This document shows, one piece after another, positions 47,645-54,133 of a stretch of 64,000 nucleotides of DNA. Below the pieces are notes generated by a model. The model was not told the DNA's origin. It ran no database searches and was given only the letters and a program-made list of their open reading frames with translations. Source of the stretch: Deltaproteobacteria bacterium (lineage in GTDB: Bacteria > Myxococcota_A > UBA9160 > PR03); the NCBI GenBank assembly GCA_035063765.1, contig JAPSFT010000005.1, positions 1-64,000 of the forward strand, read 5' to 3'. Within the stretch, counting starts at the first letter, position 1; each line of letters starts with the position of its first letter. Both the position numbers and the translations under genes were made by a program.

Positions 47645-48702
47645 TCCGCTCCGCGGCGCTGGCCCTCGCGGTCGCGCCCGCAGCCTTCGCCGACCGCTTC
47701 GACGTCGGCCCCGGCCAGCCGCTCGCCGCGATCGGCGACGTGCCCTGGGACCTGCTCGAGCCGGGCGACCTGGTGCGCATCCACTGGCGCGCCGAGCCGT
47801 ATCGCGAGAAGTGGGTGATCGGGCGCAGCGGCACGGCCGAGGCGCCGATCGTGGTGCGCGGTGTCCCGGGGCCGAACGGCGAGCGGCCGGTGGTCTCCGG
47901 CGACGGCGCGACCACGCCCGAGCTGCTCGACTTCACGGGGAAGGCGCGCGCCGTGATCAAGATCGGCACGGCCAACGTGCCCGACGCGTACGTCCCCGAG
48001 CACGTCGTGGTCGAAGGCTCGAGGTCCGCTCCGGCCACGAGTCGTACTCGTTCCATGACGACCACAGCGCGACGCAGGCCTATGCGAAGAATGCCGCCGC
48101 GATCTGGGTCGAGAGCGGGCGCCACGTGACGATCCGCGACTGCGTCATCGCGGACTCGGGCAACGGGCTCTTCGCGTCGGCATTCGACGGCGAGACCCGG
48201 GACATCCACATCGAGCGCAACCGGATCTTCGTGTACGGCAACGTCCTGGTCGAGCCCGACGGCGCCGGCAACAGCCAGATCGTCCACTACGGCGGTGACA
48301 GCGGCGATCTCTCGATCTATCGCAAAGGCATGCTGCACTTCTTCCACAACACGGTGGTGTCGAAGCGCAGCGGGCACACCACTCTCCTGCGCCTCTCCAG
48401 CGACGACGAGACCGCGGATGTGCGCGACAACCTGCTCTACGTGACGGCGGAGGGATCCGAGCTCGCACTGCTCGACGGGTCCGGCACCCTGCTGCTCTCC
48501 CACAACGGGTTGAAGTTCGGCTGGGTCGAGAGCCACTCCGGCTCGGTCGTCGACGTGGTCGACGCGGGCGGCAACCTGGAGGCTGCCGATCCCGGCTTCG
48601 CGGACTCCGCCGCGCAGGACTTCCGCCCGCTGCCGTGCTCGCGCTCGCCGCTGCCGCCCGCCGCGGAGCTCGCGGCTAGACTGCGTCCAGTCGACGACGC
48701 TC
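47641..48702 (+). pseudogene. Parallel beta-helix secreted protein, start lost and frameshifted
   Basis: A signal-peptide-like stretch ('LIRSAALALAVAPAAFADRF') begins right at the previous stop but has no ATG, GTG or TTG start. Frame one runs through 'PWDLLEPGDLVRIHWRAEPY' and 'APIVVRGVPGPNGERPVVSG'. At about 48018 one C appears to be missing (GGCTCGAG where GGCCTCGAG would keep the frame). The second frame then continues with 'HESYSFHDDHSATQAYAKN' and beta-helix repeats ('NAAAIWVESGRHVTIRDCVI', 'DNLLYVTAEGSELALLDGSG') to about 48690. The C-terminus runs straight into the toxin-antitoxin remnant, so the real end and any sorting tail are gone. Confidence 0.65.
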
Positions 48703-48926
48703 ATGGCAGCACGAAGGAGCGCAGGAGCGAGACATCGAATGCACCGAGGCGTACTGGCGCGATTCCAGAGGCCAGGGTCGTGGCAAGGCCCAGGGTCTTT
48801 CGGGAGCACCTCCATCGGATGCTCTCCGAGAACGGGTATCCGGAGCTGCGCAGCCTCGAAGCGCTCCTCGACGCTCTCGGGTTCCGTCTGAGCGTCGAGC
48901 TGAAGCCGGCCGGCCCGGTATCGTAG
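48703..48926 (+). pseudogene. Remnant toxin-antitoxin module (copy 0)
   Basis: From about 48703 the DNA matches the 3' end of the toxin and then the antitoxin of the intact module at 50988-51615. The toxin remnant lacks its first ~80 codons. The antitoxin remnant (GTG at 48780 to the stop at 48926, 48 codons) begins like the intact one, jumps 55 codons, and ends with the same 'LRSLEALLDALGFRLSVELK'. The jump lies precisely at CGGGAGCACCT, which occurs twice in the intact gene (51334 and 51499), so a recombination between 11-bp repeats explains the in-frame 165-bp loss. It is followed 5 bases later by a half tRNA-Ser. Confidence 0.75.
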
Positions 48927-48931
48927 CCGCC

Positions 48932-48970
48932 GGAGAGGTGGCCGAGCGGTCGAAGGCAGCGGTCTCGAAA
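48932..48970 (+). pseudogene. tRNA-Ser 5' half, anticodon CGA (copy A)
   Basis: 39 bases equal to the acceptor 5' strand, D-arm and anticodon arm up to the end of the loop of the intact tRNA-Ser(UGA) at 51630. The only difference is C for T at the first anticodon base, giving CGA. Homology stops just after the loop (GAAA); no 3' half follows. The bases after it (TTCGTCTCGG) match those after copy B, not the intact tRNA. Confidence 0.85.
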
Positions 48971-49050
48971 TTCGTCTCGGCGTCGCGGGGATTTCACGAG
49001 GTACTTCTGCAGCTTGCGTCGCTCTACTGCGCCGCGCGATGCCAGCAGGG

Positions 49051-49130
49051 CTGATCCCCGCAGATCCCTCGTCATCCCTGTTGATTCGAATGGATCCAGG
49101 ATGATCTCTCTTGATCCCTCTTGATCTCCA
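49051..49130. repeat. Eight consecutive 10-bp units, consensus NTGATCCCTC
   Basis: Starting at 49051, eight in-phase decamers can be laid out without gaps: CTGATCCCCG, CAGATCCCTC, GTCATCCCTG, TTGATTCGAA, TGGATCCAGG, ATGATCTCTC, TTGATCCCTC, TTGATCTCCA. The core GATCC recurs each helical turn. The block ends 58 bases before the toxin start of module 1. A phased array like this could be a cooperative operator or a bent/handled DNA element; its counterpart is found before module 2. Confidence 0.7.
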
Positions 49131-49188
49131 AGGCTCCACGAATCCCGCTTGCGATTATGATGACGGATACGTTAGCATTCGACGACGC

Positions 49189-49521
49189 ATGATCGAGGTT
49201 CGCGAGTACGTCCCGGAAGGAAGGACCGCGAGCCTCTTCGCCGAGTGGTTCCTCGCCCTTGATTCCCGCGGACGTCAGCTCGTGGACGATGCCGTTGCGC
49301 GCATGCGCCTCGGCAATCTCGGTGACTGCAAGCGGGTCGGCGCCGGCGTCGTCGAGCGCCGGATCGACAGCGGGCCCGGCTATCGCATCTACTTCGGAAG
49401 AGACGGAGACAAGCTGATCCTGCTGCTCGCGGGCAGCACGAAGCGCCGTCAGCAGAAGGCGATCGCGACGGCCCAGGAGCTATGGCGCGATTACAAGCAG
49501 CGCAAGCGAAAGGGAGACTGA
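49189..49521 (+). CDS. Type II toxin, RelE/ParE-like killer protein (module 1)
   Basis: 110-residue toxin of the RelE/ParE-fold 'addiction module killer' family that is encoded upstream of an HTH antidote. Family landmarks are 'FAEWFLALDSRGRQLVDDAV', 'LGNLGDCKRVGAGVVERRID', 'GPGYRIYFGRDGDKLILLLA' and the late 'AQELWRDYK'. Members usually inhibit translation by ribosome-dependent mRNA cleavage, which is known for the fold but unproven here. The ATG at 49189 is chosen for family length; the antitoxin ATG comes one base after the stop. It is diverged from module 2 but has the same layout. Confidence 0.87.
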   Translation: MIEVREYVPEGRTASLFAEWFLALDSRGRQLVDDAVARMRLGNLGDCKRVGAGVVERRIDSGPGYRIYFGRDGDKLILLLAGSTKRRQQKAIATAQELWRDYKQRKRKGD

Positions 49522-49522
49522 C

Positions 49523-49846
49523 ATGGCCCTCACCCGAGACTTCCGCGAGACCGTGATGGCCGCCGCTCAGAAGGACGCCGCCTATCGACGCAGCCTTCTG
49601 ACCCGGGGATTCGCGCTCGCGCATTCGGCCGACGAAGAAGACCGGAACGTCGGCAAGTCGCTGCTCCGCGACTACGTCAATGCCACGCTGGGATTCCAGG
49701 CGCTGGCCAAGGAGCTGGACAAGAAGCCGGAGAGCCTCATGCGGATGCTGAGCGATTCAGGGAATCCCCGTCTCAGCAACTTCGCCGAGTTGGTGGAGTG
49801 CCTCTTCGAGCACGAGGGAATTTCGCTGCTGGACGAGGAGGCGTAG
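49523..49846 (+). CDS. Antitoxin, HTH antidote protein (module 1)
   Basis: 107-residue antidote protein paired with the toxin one base upstream. The end has the HTH-like region 'LGFQALAKELDKKPESLMRM' and 'LSDSGNPRLSNFAELVECLF', matching the antidote family (COG3636-like). It is expected to bind the toxin and repress the operon promoter. A ribosome site AAAGGGAG lies inside the toxin 3' end. The C-terminal 'EHEGISLLDEEA' differs from module 2, so the two antitoxins may not cross-neutralise. Confidence 0.87.
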   Translation: MALTRDFRETVMAAAQKDAAYRRSLLTRGFALAHSADEEDRNVGKSLLRDYVNATLGFQALAKELDKKPESLMRMLSDSGNPRLSNFAELVECLFEHEGISLLDEEA

Positions 49847-49873
49847 CGCCCGCCTTCTGGGTCGAGTCCCCGG

Positions 49874-50362
49874 TCACGATCGCGCCGCCCGCTCGTGGCC
49901 GAGGTCTGGGCGCTCCTCCGCCTCCCCGTGATCGCCATGGATCGCCTGCGCGATCACGCGCTCGGTGACCGCCTGGAGATGGGCGCGCAACGTGGTGTGG
50001 AGCTGCTGGAACTCCGGCCACAGCACCTCGTCTGCGAAGCGACGCGCCACGCGTGCCATCACCGTCGTGCGGCGCTGCCCGGCGTAGCGGTAGGGACGGA
50101 TGCCGTAGCGGCGCAGCAGCGCGAGGAAGAGCGCCCGAGACCAGTCGTCGGGAAGCGAGAAGCGGATCTCGACCGGTGGCTCCGCGCGCTCCAGCCTGGC
50201 GAGGCGCTGCAGGATCCGCTCCCGCGCGCTTTCGGCCGCGAGCCGTTCCCCGTCGCTCCCGGGGCGGGCAAAGAGTACCTCGATCTTGCGGAGCTTCTCG
50301 ACGAGCCGCCACTCCTCGTCCTCGAGGCCGCGGGCCCGCGCGCGATCCCTGGCTGCGCTCAT
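49874..50362 (-). CDS. Hypothetical protein, coupled to the small gene upstream
   Basis: 162 residues, very charged, with a helical N-terminus ('RARARGLEDEEWRLVEKLRK') and a central segment 'IRFSLPDDWSRALFLALLRR' followed by 'YGIRPYRYAGQRRTTVMARV'. I do not recognise the family; the second half with 'FADEVLWPEFQQLHTTLRAH' looks like a conserved helical domain. Its ATG overlaps the stop of the 75-residue gene (ATGA), so both are likely real and translated together. They run against the TA module and end 28 bases from its antitoxin stop. Confidence 0.6.
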   Translation of the reverse strand: MSAARDRARARGLEDEEWRLVEKLRKIEVLFARPGSDGERLAAESARERILQRLARLERAEPPVEIRFSLPDDWSRALFLALLRRYGIRPYRYAGQRRTTVMARVARRFADEVLWPEFQQLHTTLRAHLQAVTERVIAQAIHGDHGEAEERPDLGHERAARS

Positions 50363-50586
50363 CGGGCGTGGCGGCTCGTTGCGCGACGGGCGCGGCTGCG
50401 AGGCTTGCCATGGAAGCGTTGCAGCAGCTTGGTGGTGGCCTCGGCGTCGAACGACTCGGGGTCGAACCCGGCCGGTGTCCACTCGGACGCACTGTGGTGT
50501 TCGGGATGACGAGGATGCCGAAGTCCGTGCTGCATGGGCGGCGCGAGGGCAGGGCCGCCGGACGATTCGGCTCGCCTTGTGGGCAT
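50359..50586 (-). CDS. Small hypothetical protein, 75 residues
   Basis: The ATG at 50586 has an excellent ribosome site (GGAGGAG, 5 bases before), and the stop overlaps the next gene by 4 bases. These two facts are the main evidence that it is a real gene. The product has 'SASEWTPAGFDPESFDAEAT' and a basic tail. The FDPESFD segment vaguely recalls the C-terminal tail of pRiA4b ORF-3-like plasmid proteins, but that is a weak impression. No function is proposed. Confidence 0.55.
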   Translation of the reverse strand: MPTRRAESSGGPALAPPMQHGLRHPRHPEHHSASEWTPAGFDPESFDAEATTKLLQRFHGKPRSRARRATSRHAR

Positions 50587-50729
50587 CCGGGCTCCTCCGC
50601 TGCGGGACGCTACCGCCTTCTCGGGGCCGACCGTCAGGCCTCCTGCATGGCCCTGCGAGTGGCCCATGGTCGACGCTGTGCTCGGCGTCTGATTTTGCTT
50701 GCATCACGGTCTCGGGCGATCCTGCACGC

Positions 50730-50768
50730 GGAGAGGTGGCCGAGCGGTCGAAGGCAGCGGTCTTGAAA
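50730..50768 (+). pseudogene. tRNA-Ser 5' half, anticodon UGA (copy B)
   Basis: 39 bases identical to the 5' half of the intact tRNA-Ser(UGA) at 51630, again ending exactly after the anticodon loop (GAAA). The following TTCGGCTCGG matches copy A. A T-arm-like GGGTTCGATCCCTCC appears about 75 bases later (50844-50858) but cannot pair properly, so the gene is not functional. It lies between the small unknown operon and toxin-antitoxin module 2. Confidence 0.85.
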
Positions 50769-50877
50769 TTCGGCTCGGCCAGCGGGCCGATTCCGTCGCA
50801 TCGACGGCGCTTTGGCGCCAACTTCGTCCCGTCCGATGCAAGCGGGTTCGATCCCTCCGAACCGTTCTTGCGCCATC

Positions 50878-50937
50878 GTGATCCGGGCTGCGCCCGATCG
50901 ATTCGTCGTGATCCTGGATGATCCCTCGTGATCCCCG
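50878..50937. repeat. 10-bp phased GATCC repeat before module 2
   Basis: In-phase decamers GTGATCCGGG, CTGCGCCCGA, TCGATTCGTC, GTGATCCTGG, ATGATCCCTC, GTGATCCCCG (50878-50937). Units 2 and 3 are degenerate. The last three units are the clearest, and the block ends 50 bases before the toxin GTG. Same unit length, core and position as the array in front of module 1, although the modules themselves have diverged. Confidence 0.6.
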
Positions 50938-50962
50938 CCGACGACCGCTCCTGGCAGGACCT

Positions 50963-50978
50963 GTAGCGTTTAAGCTAC
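50963..50978. promoter_or_regulatory. Inverted repeat at the module 2 promoter
   Basis: GTAGC-GTTTAA-GCTAC, 5-bp arms around six bases, ending 9 bases before the toxin GTG start. Its position suits an operator for autoregulation by the antitoxin's HTH. Module 1 has a similar but less symmetric GTTAGCATTC at the same distance. Confidence 0.45.
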
Positions 50979-50987
50979 GATTCCCCG

Positions 50988-51326
50988 GTGCCGAGAGAGA
51001 TCGAAGTCCGGATCTACGTCACGGCAGCCGGCACCGAGCCCTACACCGAGTGGGAGCGAAGGCTCGGGGACCGGATGGCACGGGCCAGGATCCGGGCGCG
51101 GATCGGGCGGCTGCGCCTCGGCCACTTCGGGGACGCGAAGCGCGTGGGCCAAGTGTACGAGCTGCGGATCCACGTCGGGCCTGGCTACCGGGTCTACTAC
51201 GGTCGAGAAGGAGACGCCCTCGTGATCCTCCTCTGTGGAGGAGACAAGGGATCGCAGGAGCGAGACATCGGACGCGCCGAGGCGTACTGGCGCGATTACA
51301 GGGGCCGGGGTCATGGCAAGGACTAG
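50988..51326 (+). CDS. Type II toxin, RelE/ParE-like killer protein (module 2)
   Basis: 112-residue toxin of the same killer family as module 1. Landmarks are 'TEPYTEWERRLGDRMARARI', 'LGHFGDAKRVGQVYELRIHV', 'GPGYRVYYGREGDALVILLC' and 'EAYWRDYRGRG'. The GTG at 50988 is chosen because it fits the family length. The 3' end overlaps the antitoxin ATG by 14 bases, a tighter coupling than in module 1. The decayed copy at 48703 is much closer to this module than to module 1. Expected to be an mRNA interferase; not shown here. Confidence 0.88.
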   Translation: MPREIEVRIYVTAAGTEPYTEWERRLGDRMARARIRARIGRLRLGHFGDAKRVGQVYELRIHVGPGYRVYYGREGDALVILLCGGDKGSQERDIGRAEAYWRDYRGRGHGKD

Positions 51327-51615
51327 GGACTATCGGGAGCACCTGGACGAAGTCCTGAAGGACGACGCGGAGGCGGTCGCCTACCTGAACGCTGCACTCG
51401 GGGAAGACGATCCCGAGATCTTCCTCCTCGCGCTGCGCGACGTGGCGCGCACCCGCGAGGGTGGACTCGCAGGCCTGGCCGAGAAGGCACAGCTCAACCG
51501 GGAGCACCTCTATCGGATGCTTTCCGAGAACGGCAATCCGGAGCTGCGCAGCCTCGAGGCGCTCCTCGATGCCCTCGGCTTCCGCCTGAGCGTCGAGCTG
51601 AAGGCGACGGGCTAG
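51313..51615 (+). CDS. Antitoxin, HTH antidote protein (module 2)
   Basis: 100-residue antidote. The N-terminus 'DYREHLDEVLKDDAEAVAYL' is followed by the HTH region 'LAGLAEKAQLNREHLYRMLS' and 'ENGNPELRSLEALLDALGFR'. Two copies of CGGGAGCACCT inside the gene (51334-51344 and 51499-51509) explain the in-frame deletion found in the remnant copy 0. Only 14 bases separate its stop from the intact tRNA-Ser(UGA), and the same arrangement (5-base gap) is seen in copy 0. Confidence 0.88.
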   Translation: MARTRDYREHLDEVLKDDAEAVAYLNAALGEDDPEIFLLALRDVARTREGGLAGLAEKAQLNREHLYRMLSENGNPELRSLEALLDALGFRLSVELKATG

Positions 51616-51629
51616 GTATCGTTGCCGCC

Positions 51630-51719
51630 GGAGAGGTGGCCGAGCGGTCGAAGGCAGCGGTCTTGAAAACCGCCAGGCGCGCGAGCGCCTCGAGGGTTCG
51701 AATCCCTCCCTCTCCGCCA
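51630..51719 (+). tRNA. tRNA-Ser(UGA)
   Basis: Complete class II tRNA with 7-bp acceptor GGAGAGG/CCTCTCC, anticodon arm GCGGT-CTTGAAA-ACCGC (anticodon TGA), long variable arm, T-arm GAGGG-TTCGAAT-CCCTC and an encoded CCA at 51717-51719. It is the intact member of a set in which two 5' halves lie upstream. Confidence 0.97.
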
Positions 51720-51881
51720 GCCCCCTCGCGGCCCTCGCGCGCTGCCCGGCGCCCGCGACCGCCGCCCTCCACGGGGAGGGGCGCCGCGCGGTCCGGAGGC
51801 AGGGTCGGCCGCCTCGGACGCGGGGCCGGACCGGCACGGCAGGGCCGGGCGCCGGCGGCTATGATGCCCGGCCCTGTGCGC

Positions 51882-51971
51882 GGAGAGGTGGCCGAGTGGC
51901 TGAAGGCACAGGTTTGCTAAATCTGCATACGGGAAACCGTATCGAGGGTTCGAATCCCTCCCTCTCCGCCA
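51882..51971 (+). tRNA. tRNA-Ser(GCU)
   Basis: Complete class II tRNA with the same acceptor as its neighbour, anticodon arm CAGGT-TTGCTAA-ATCTG (anticodon GCT), a variable arm TACGGGAAACCGTA, standard T-arm and encoded CCA. Second of three serine tRNAs in tandem. Confidence 0.97.
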
Positions 51972-52055
51972 GCGTCACGCCGCGTCCGTGCCCCCCGGCC
52001 GCCCCGAGCGGCTCCCCGGCGGCCGGGCGCGCCCTGCAGGAGCCGGAGCTTCTCC

Positions 52056-52145
52056 GGAGAGATGGCCGAGCGGCTGAAGGCACGCGCCTGGAGAGCGCGT
52101 GTACCGGAAACGGTACCGTGGGTTCGAATCCCACTCTCTCCGCCA
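52056..52145 (+). tRNA. tRNA-Ser(GGA)
   Basis: Complete class II tRNA with acceptor GGAGAGA/TCTCTCC, anticodon arm CGCGC-CTGGAGA-GCGCG (anticodon GGA), variable arm GTACCGGAAACGGTAC, T-arm and encoded CCA. Third serine tRNA. Confidence 0.97.
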
Positions 52146-52189
52146 GCATTCGGATGGCCGGCGGGATTCGCTAGAGTCCCCGGCCTCGA

Positions 52190-52266
52190 GCGCCCGTAGC
52201 TCAGTTGGATAGAGCGTCAGGTTGCGGACCTGAAGGTCGCATGTTCGAGTCATGCCGGGCGCGCCA
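52190..52266 (+). tRNA. tRNA-Arg(GCG)
   Basis: 77-base class I tRNA with acceptor GCGCCCG/CGGGCGC and encoded CCA. The anticodon stem TCAGG/CCTGA encloses TTGCGGA, so the anticodon is GCG rather than the common ACG (inosine). The D-arm GCTCAGTTGGATAGAGC is standard for tRNA-Arg. It is followed at once by a strong terminator. Confidence 0.93.
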
Positions 52267-52275
52267 GTTCCAGGA

Positions 52276-52307
52276 GGCCCGACGCGGGGTTGCCGCGTCG
52301 GGCCTTT
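52276..52307 (+). terminator. Rho-independent terminator after the tRNA array
   Basis: Perfect 12-bp stem GGCCCGACGCGG / CCGCGTCGGGCC (52276-52287 and 52293-52304) with a 5-base loop followed by TTT. It begins 10 bases after the CCA of tRNA-Arg and would end the tRNA transcript. Confidence 0.9.
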
Positions 52308-52485
52308 GCGCTTGGCGGCGGGACGTACCGCCGGGCGTCACCCAGGAGCGCAACCCGGAAGCCCGCGCGAAGACGACGAACCGCATCCCGCAGCAGGCGG
52401 TGGGCGGAGGCGCGATCCTGCGAGCGCCGGCCCCCGGCGAGCGATTCCTCTCGGGCCCGGCCCGGGCGGTGCCGATACCGGCGCC

Positions 52486-52656
52486 ATGCCCGGTCTTCTC
52501 GCCATGGCGGTCGCCTCGGCGGCGGGATGGGCCGTTGCCGCCGTCGTGCGCCCGGTCGCAGGCGGCGCCGGATCCCTGGTCGGGAGCTTCGTCCTCGGCG
52601 CGGTGGTCTTCGTGATGGCGAAGCGCTGCTTCGCCGAGCTGCGCGGCGACCGGTAG
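52486..52656 (+). CDS. Small hydrophobic protein, 56 residues
   Basis: Two predicted membrane helices ('LLAMAVASAAGWAVAAVV' and 'GSFVLGAVVFVMAKRCF') and a short basic tail. The ATG at 52486 lacks a clear ribosome site, so the case rests on the coherent two-helix pattern. It stands alone between the tRNA terminator and the dehydrogenase gene. No family recognised. Confidence 0.4.
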   Translation: MPGLLAMAVASAAGWAVAAVVRPVAGGAGSLVGSFVLGAVVFVMAKRCFAELRGDR

Positions 52657-52764
52657 CCGCCGCAGCCACGACATCCGTCCGCTCTCGCATCCGGCTCCCA
52701 GCGCCTGGAGGAGGGGTTCCCGGGTGAGCCCGCCTCCCGGCCCTTCGAAGAGCCGGGTCGCGCG

Positions 52765-53853
52765 CTACTCGAAGGCGATCACCTGGCGCGCGGCTTCGCC
52801 CCTGCGCAGGCGGTCGAAGGCGTCGTTCACGCCGTCGAGGCCGATGCGCGACGAGATCATGGCGTCGAGCTGGAGGCGGCCGTCGAGGTAGAAGTCGACG
52901 TACTTCGGCATGTCGAAGCGGAAGCGGTTCGAGCCCATGTAGGAGCCGATCACCTTCTTCTCCTGGAGCGTCAGGTCGGCGGCCGGGATCGGCACCATCT
53001 CGGTGACCGGCACGACACCGACGAGCACCGTCGTGCCGCCGCGGCCCGTCATCGCGATCGCCTGCTGCACGGTCGGGACGAGGCCGATGCACTCGAAGGC
53101 GAAGTCGACGCCGGCCGGGGCGAGTTGGCGCACCGCGGCGACCGGATCGCCCTTCTTCGCGTCGACACCGTGCGTGGCACCGACCTGGGTTGCGAGGTCG
53201 AGCTTCCACGCCTGGGCGTCCACGGCGATGATGCGGCTCGCACCCGTGATGCGCGCGCCCTGGATCGCCGCGAGCCCGACGCCGCCACAGCCGATCACCG
53301 CGACGGTGGCACCGGCTGGAACGTCCACGGTGTTGAGCACGGCGCCGAGGCCCGTCGTCACGCCGCAGCCGATCAGCGACGCGCGGTCGAGCGGCATGTC
53401 GTCGCGGATCTTCACGAGCGAGCGCTCGGGGCAGAGCATGCGCTCGGCGAAGGAGGACAGGTTCGCAAACTGGAGGATCGGCGAGCTGTCGGCCGCGGTG
53501 ATGCGCGGCTTCGCCCCGAGCGGGCGGCCCGTGAACTGGGTCAGGCACAGGTAGGGTCGCCCCTCGGTGCAGAACGAGCAGACGCCGCACCACGAGGTGA
53601 TGCAGCCGATCACGTGATCGCCGGGCGAGAAGTCGGTCACGCCCTCGCCCACCGCATCCACGACGCCCGCGGGTTCGTGGCCGAGGATGCAGGGCGGCGG
53701 CATCGGCAGGTGGCCCTCGACCACGTGCAGGTCGCTGTGGCAGATCCCCGAGGCGACGGTCCGGACCAGCACCTCGCCGCGGCCCGGTGCGTCGATGGCG
53801 ACGTCCTCGAGCACGAGCGGGGCCTTGTTCGCGCGCATCACGGCTGCTTTCAC
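52765..53853 (-). CDS. Zinc-dependent alcohol dehydrogenase (AdhE2/class III-like MDR)
   Basis: 362-residue dehydrogenase. Catalytic zinc ligands are in 'ASGICHSDLHVVEG' (Cys near 38) and 'GHEPAG' (His near 60). The structural zinc block is 'CGVCSFCTEGRPYLC', and 'IGCGVTTGLGAVLNTVDV' near 160 plus 'VIGCGGVGLAAIQGA' near 188 form the NAD-binding region. It resembles NAD- or mycothiol/NDMA-type alcohol and formaldehyde dehydrogenases. GTG start at 53853 follows AGGAG with a 6-base gap. No obvious operon partner. Confidence 0.9.
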   Translation of the reverse strand: MKAAVMRANKAPLVLEDVAIDAPGRGEVLVRTVASGICHSDLHVVEGHLPMPPPCILGHEPAGVVDAVGEGVTDFSPGDHVIGCITSWCGVCSFCTEGRPYLCLTQFTGRPLGAKPRITAADSSPILQFANLSSFAERMLCPERSLVKIRDDMPLDRASLIGCGVTTGLGAVLNTVDVPAGATVAVIGCGGVGLAAIQGARITGASRIIAVDAQAWKLDLATQVGATHGVDAKKGDPVAAVRQLAPAGVDFAFECIGLVPTVQQAIAMTGRGGTTVLVGVVPVTEMVPIPAADLTLQEKKVIGSYMGSNRFRFDMPKYVDFYLDGRLQLDAMISSRIGLDGVNDAFDRLRRGEAARQVIAFE

Positions 53854-54133
53854 GTCGATCTCCTCTCGTGATCTCCCACGATACATGGGCTTGCATCGAT
53901 CGGCGAAGGCGCGCGGTCCCGCGCACGCGGTCCCCGGCGGCGGCGAGGAGCCCGCCGGTCTCGAGCTCGTGACGACGAGGACGCGACCCTCGCGCTCGAC
54001 GCGTCGGTGCTCGGGGTTCCTCGGGCCGGCGTCCGGTACGGGGTCGCCGCTTGCGTCGGCGGCGGGGGCCGGGCCGAAGGTGCCCTGTTCGGCGAAGGCG
54101 GCGACGCTGGCGGGCGAGGACGGGATCGCGAGC

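Noticed and set aside
50844-50858. 3' half of tRNA-Ser copy B (GGGTTCGATCCCTCC)
   Set aside because: The T-stem does not pair and no acceptor 3' strand or CCA follows, so a tRNA cannot fold.
49051-50937. CRISPR array
   Set aside because: The 10-bp repeats are contiguous without spacers and far too short; no cas genes are present.
48932-51719. Group I intron splitting tRNA-Ser at the anticodon loop
   Set aside because: The break is at a classic intron site, but no 3' exon able to pair with either half follows, there is no conserved intron core, and the intact tRNA has both halves joined.
53854-54133. Possible OmpA-like C-terminal tail on the minus strand upstream of the alcohol dehydrogenase
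   Set aside because: The 'RNPEHRRVE' resemblance is short, the frame has no start or conserved core, and it continues into the antisense of the HAF fragment.
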